DNA from: a virus
Strand: one strand, 5' to 3'
Length of the DNA: 39,117 bases
IMG/VR virus record: IMGVR_UViG_3300031566_000157
Coordinates: 1 to 39,117 of that record
Shown here piece by piece: positions 38,862 to 39,117 of the stretch. Within the stretch, counting starts at the first letter, position 1. Each line of letters begins with the position of its first letter. A program made the position numbers and the translations under genes. The notes under the pieces were generated by a model that did no database searches, had not been told where the DNA came from, and saw only the letters and a program-made list of their open reading frames with translations.

Positions 38862-39117
38862 CCACCAATCCATATTCCAGGCATTGATCAGCATCAAACC
38901 ACAGATCGTGTTTCAATATTTCCTCGAGTTTCTTCGTCGGGATTTTTGTATATTCTCCGTATACCTTTTTTATCATCACCATAATCTTATCCAGATTCTG
39001 CATCTCATCCTTAAACTCCTCATACTTGCCCCACATAAAGGAACTCAATTGATGGATGAGCATATAGGCATGTCGATTGATAAATCTTTTCTTTCCACAA
39101 ATACTTAAGAATGTTGC
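38842..39117 (-). CDS. ClpP-like serine protease, 5' part cut off by window edge
   Basis: The last 92 codons are present. The sequence ATFLSICGKKRFINRHAYML followed by IHQLSS matches the ClpP/S14 fold after the nucleophile region; His in LIHQ is the likely catalytic His. DLWFDADQCLEYGLVDEI matches the closing segment, where the Asp of HDLWF would be the third catalytic residue. The nucleophilic Ser should lie upstream of the window. In phages such proteases often mature the prohead, but here an XkdF-type protease is also present, and this gene sits far from the head genes. The role is uncertain. Confidence 0.75.
   Translation of the reverse strand, partial: ATFLSICGKKRFINRHAYMLIHQLSSFMWGKYEEFKDEMQNLDKIMVMIKKVYGEYTKIPTKKLEEILKHDLWFDADQCLEYGLVDEIVVS

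Noticed and set aside
1-39117. tRNA genes, integrase, attachment sites, diversity-generating retroelement or insertion sequence
   Set aside because: I saw no cloverleaf candidate in the short gaps, no recombinase, reverse transcriptase or transposase motifs, and no flanking long repeats.

Overview
The window is a stretch of a tailed double-stranded DNA phage or prophage. Every gene I can support lies on the minus strand, so transcription runs from about 39 kb towards position 1. A terminase, portal, MuF-type head protein, maturation protease, scaffold, HK97-type major capsid protein, head-tail connectors, tail tube protein, tail chaperones, tape measure and tail hub appear in the usual order. 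There is no tail sheath, so the particle should be a siphovirus with a long non-contractile tail. The DNA is AT-rich. Strong Shine-Dalgarno sequences, frequent TTG and GTG starts, lipoprotein signals and TTGACA-type promoters point to a bacterial host, but the lineage cannot be fixed from this sequence. I see no integrase, repressor or tRNA, so lysogeny cannot be judged.

Layout, in the direction of transcription. From 39.1 to 33.9 kb: the end of a ClpP-like protease, a DUF6745-like gene with its usual-looking partner, an exported protein, many small unknown genes, and a PD-(D/E)XK nuclease. From 33.88 to 33.74 kb: a near-consensus promoter followed at once by an intrinsic terminator. From 33.7 to 29.2 kb: two beta-class DNA methylases (one fused to a ParB-like domain) and both terminase subunits. 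From 29.2 to 20.7 kb: portal, a MuF-like protein fused to a zincin, a nucleotidyltransferase, an asparagine-synthetase-like enzyme, and a 1048-residue protein joining methyltransferase, ATP-dependent ligase, zinc-binding segments, a LigD-phosphoesterase-like region and an XkdF-type protease. A second promoter-terminator unit follows. From 20.6 to 13.2 kb: scaffold, capsid, connectors, tail tube and chaperones with a likely -1 frameshift. From 12.8 to 6.5 kb: tape measure, distal tail protein and tail hub with FN3 domains. From 6.5 to 5.1 kb: an unknown gene and a caspase-like lipoprotein, then a third terminator unit. From 5.0 to 2.4 kb: a detached tail-hub domain, a fibre-like protein and a repeat protein. 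From 2.4 kb to position 1: a lysis-type region with short membrane proteins, a transglutaminase-like lipoprotein and a glucosaminidase endolysin.

The most unusual content is the enzyme block inside the head module (20.7 to 25.5 kb), the calcium-loop-bearing caspase lipoprotein in the tail module, and the hub domain apparently separated from its parent gene around that insertion. Several structural proteins also carry extra beta-sandwich domains (capsid, connector, tail tube, tail hub), which suggests a heavily decorated virion. Three leader units of similar design sit at module boundaries and may set late-gene timing by antitermination, or may make small RNAs.
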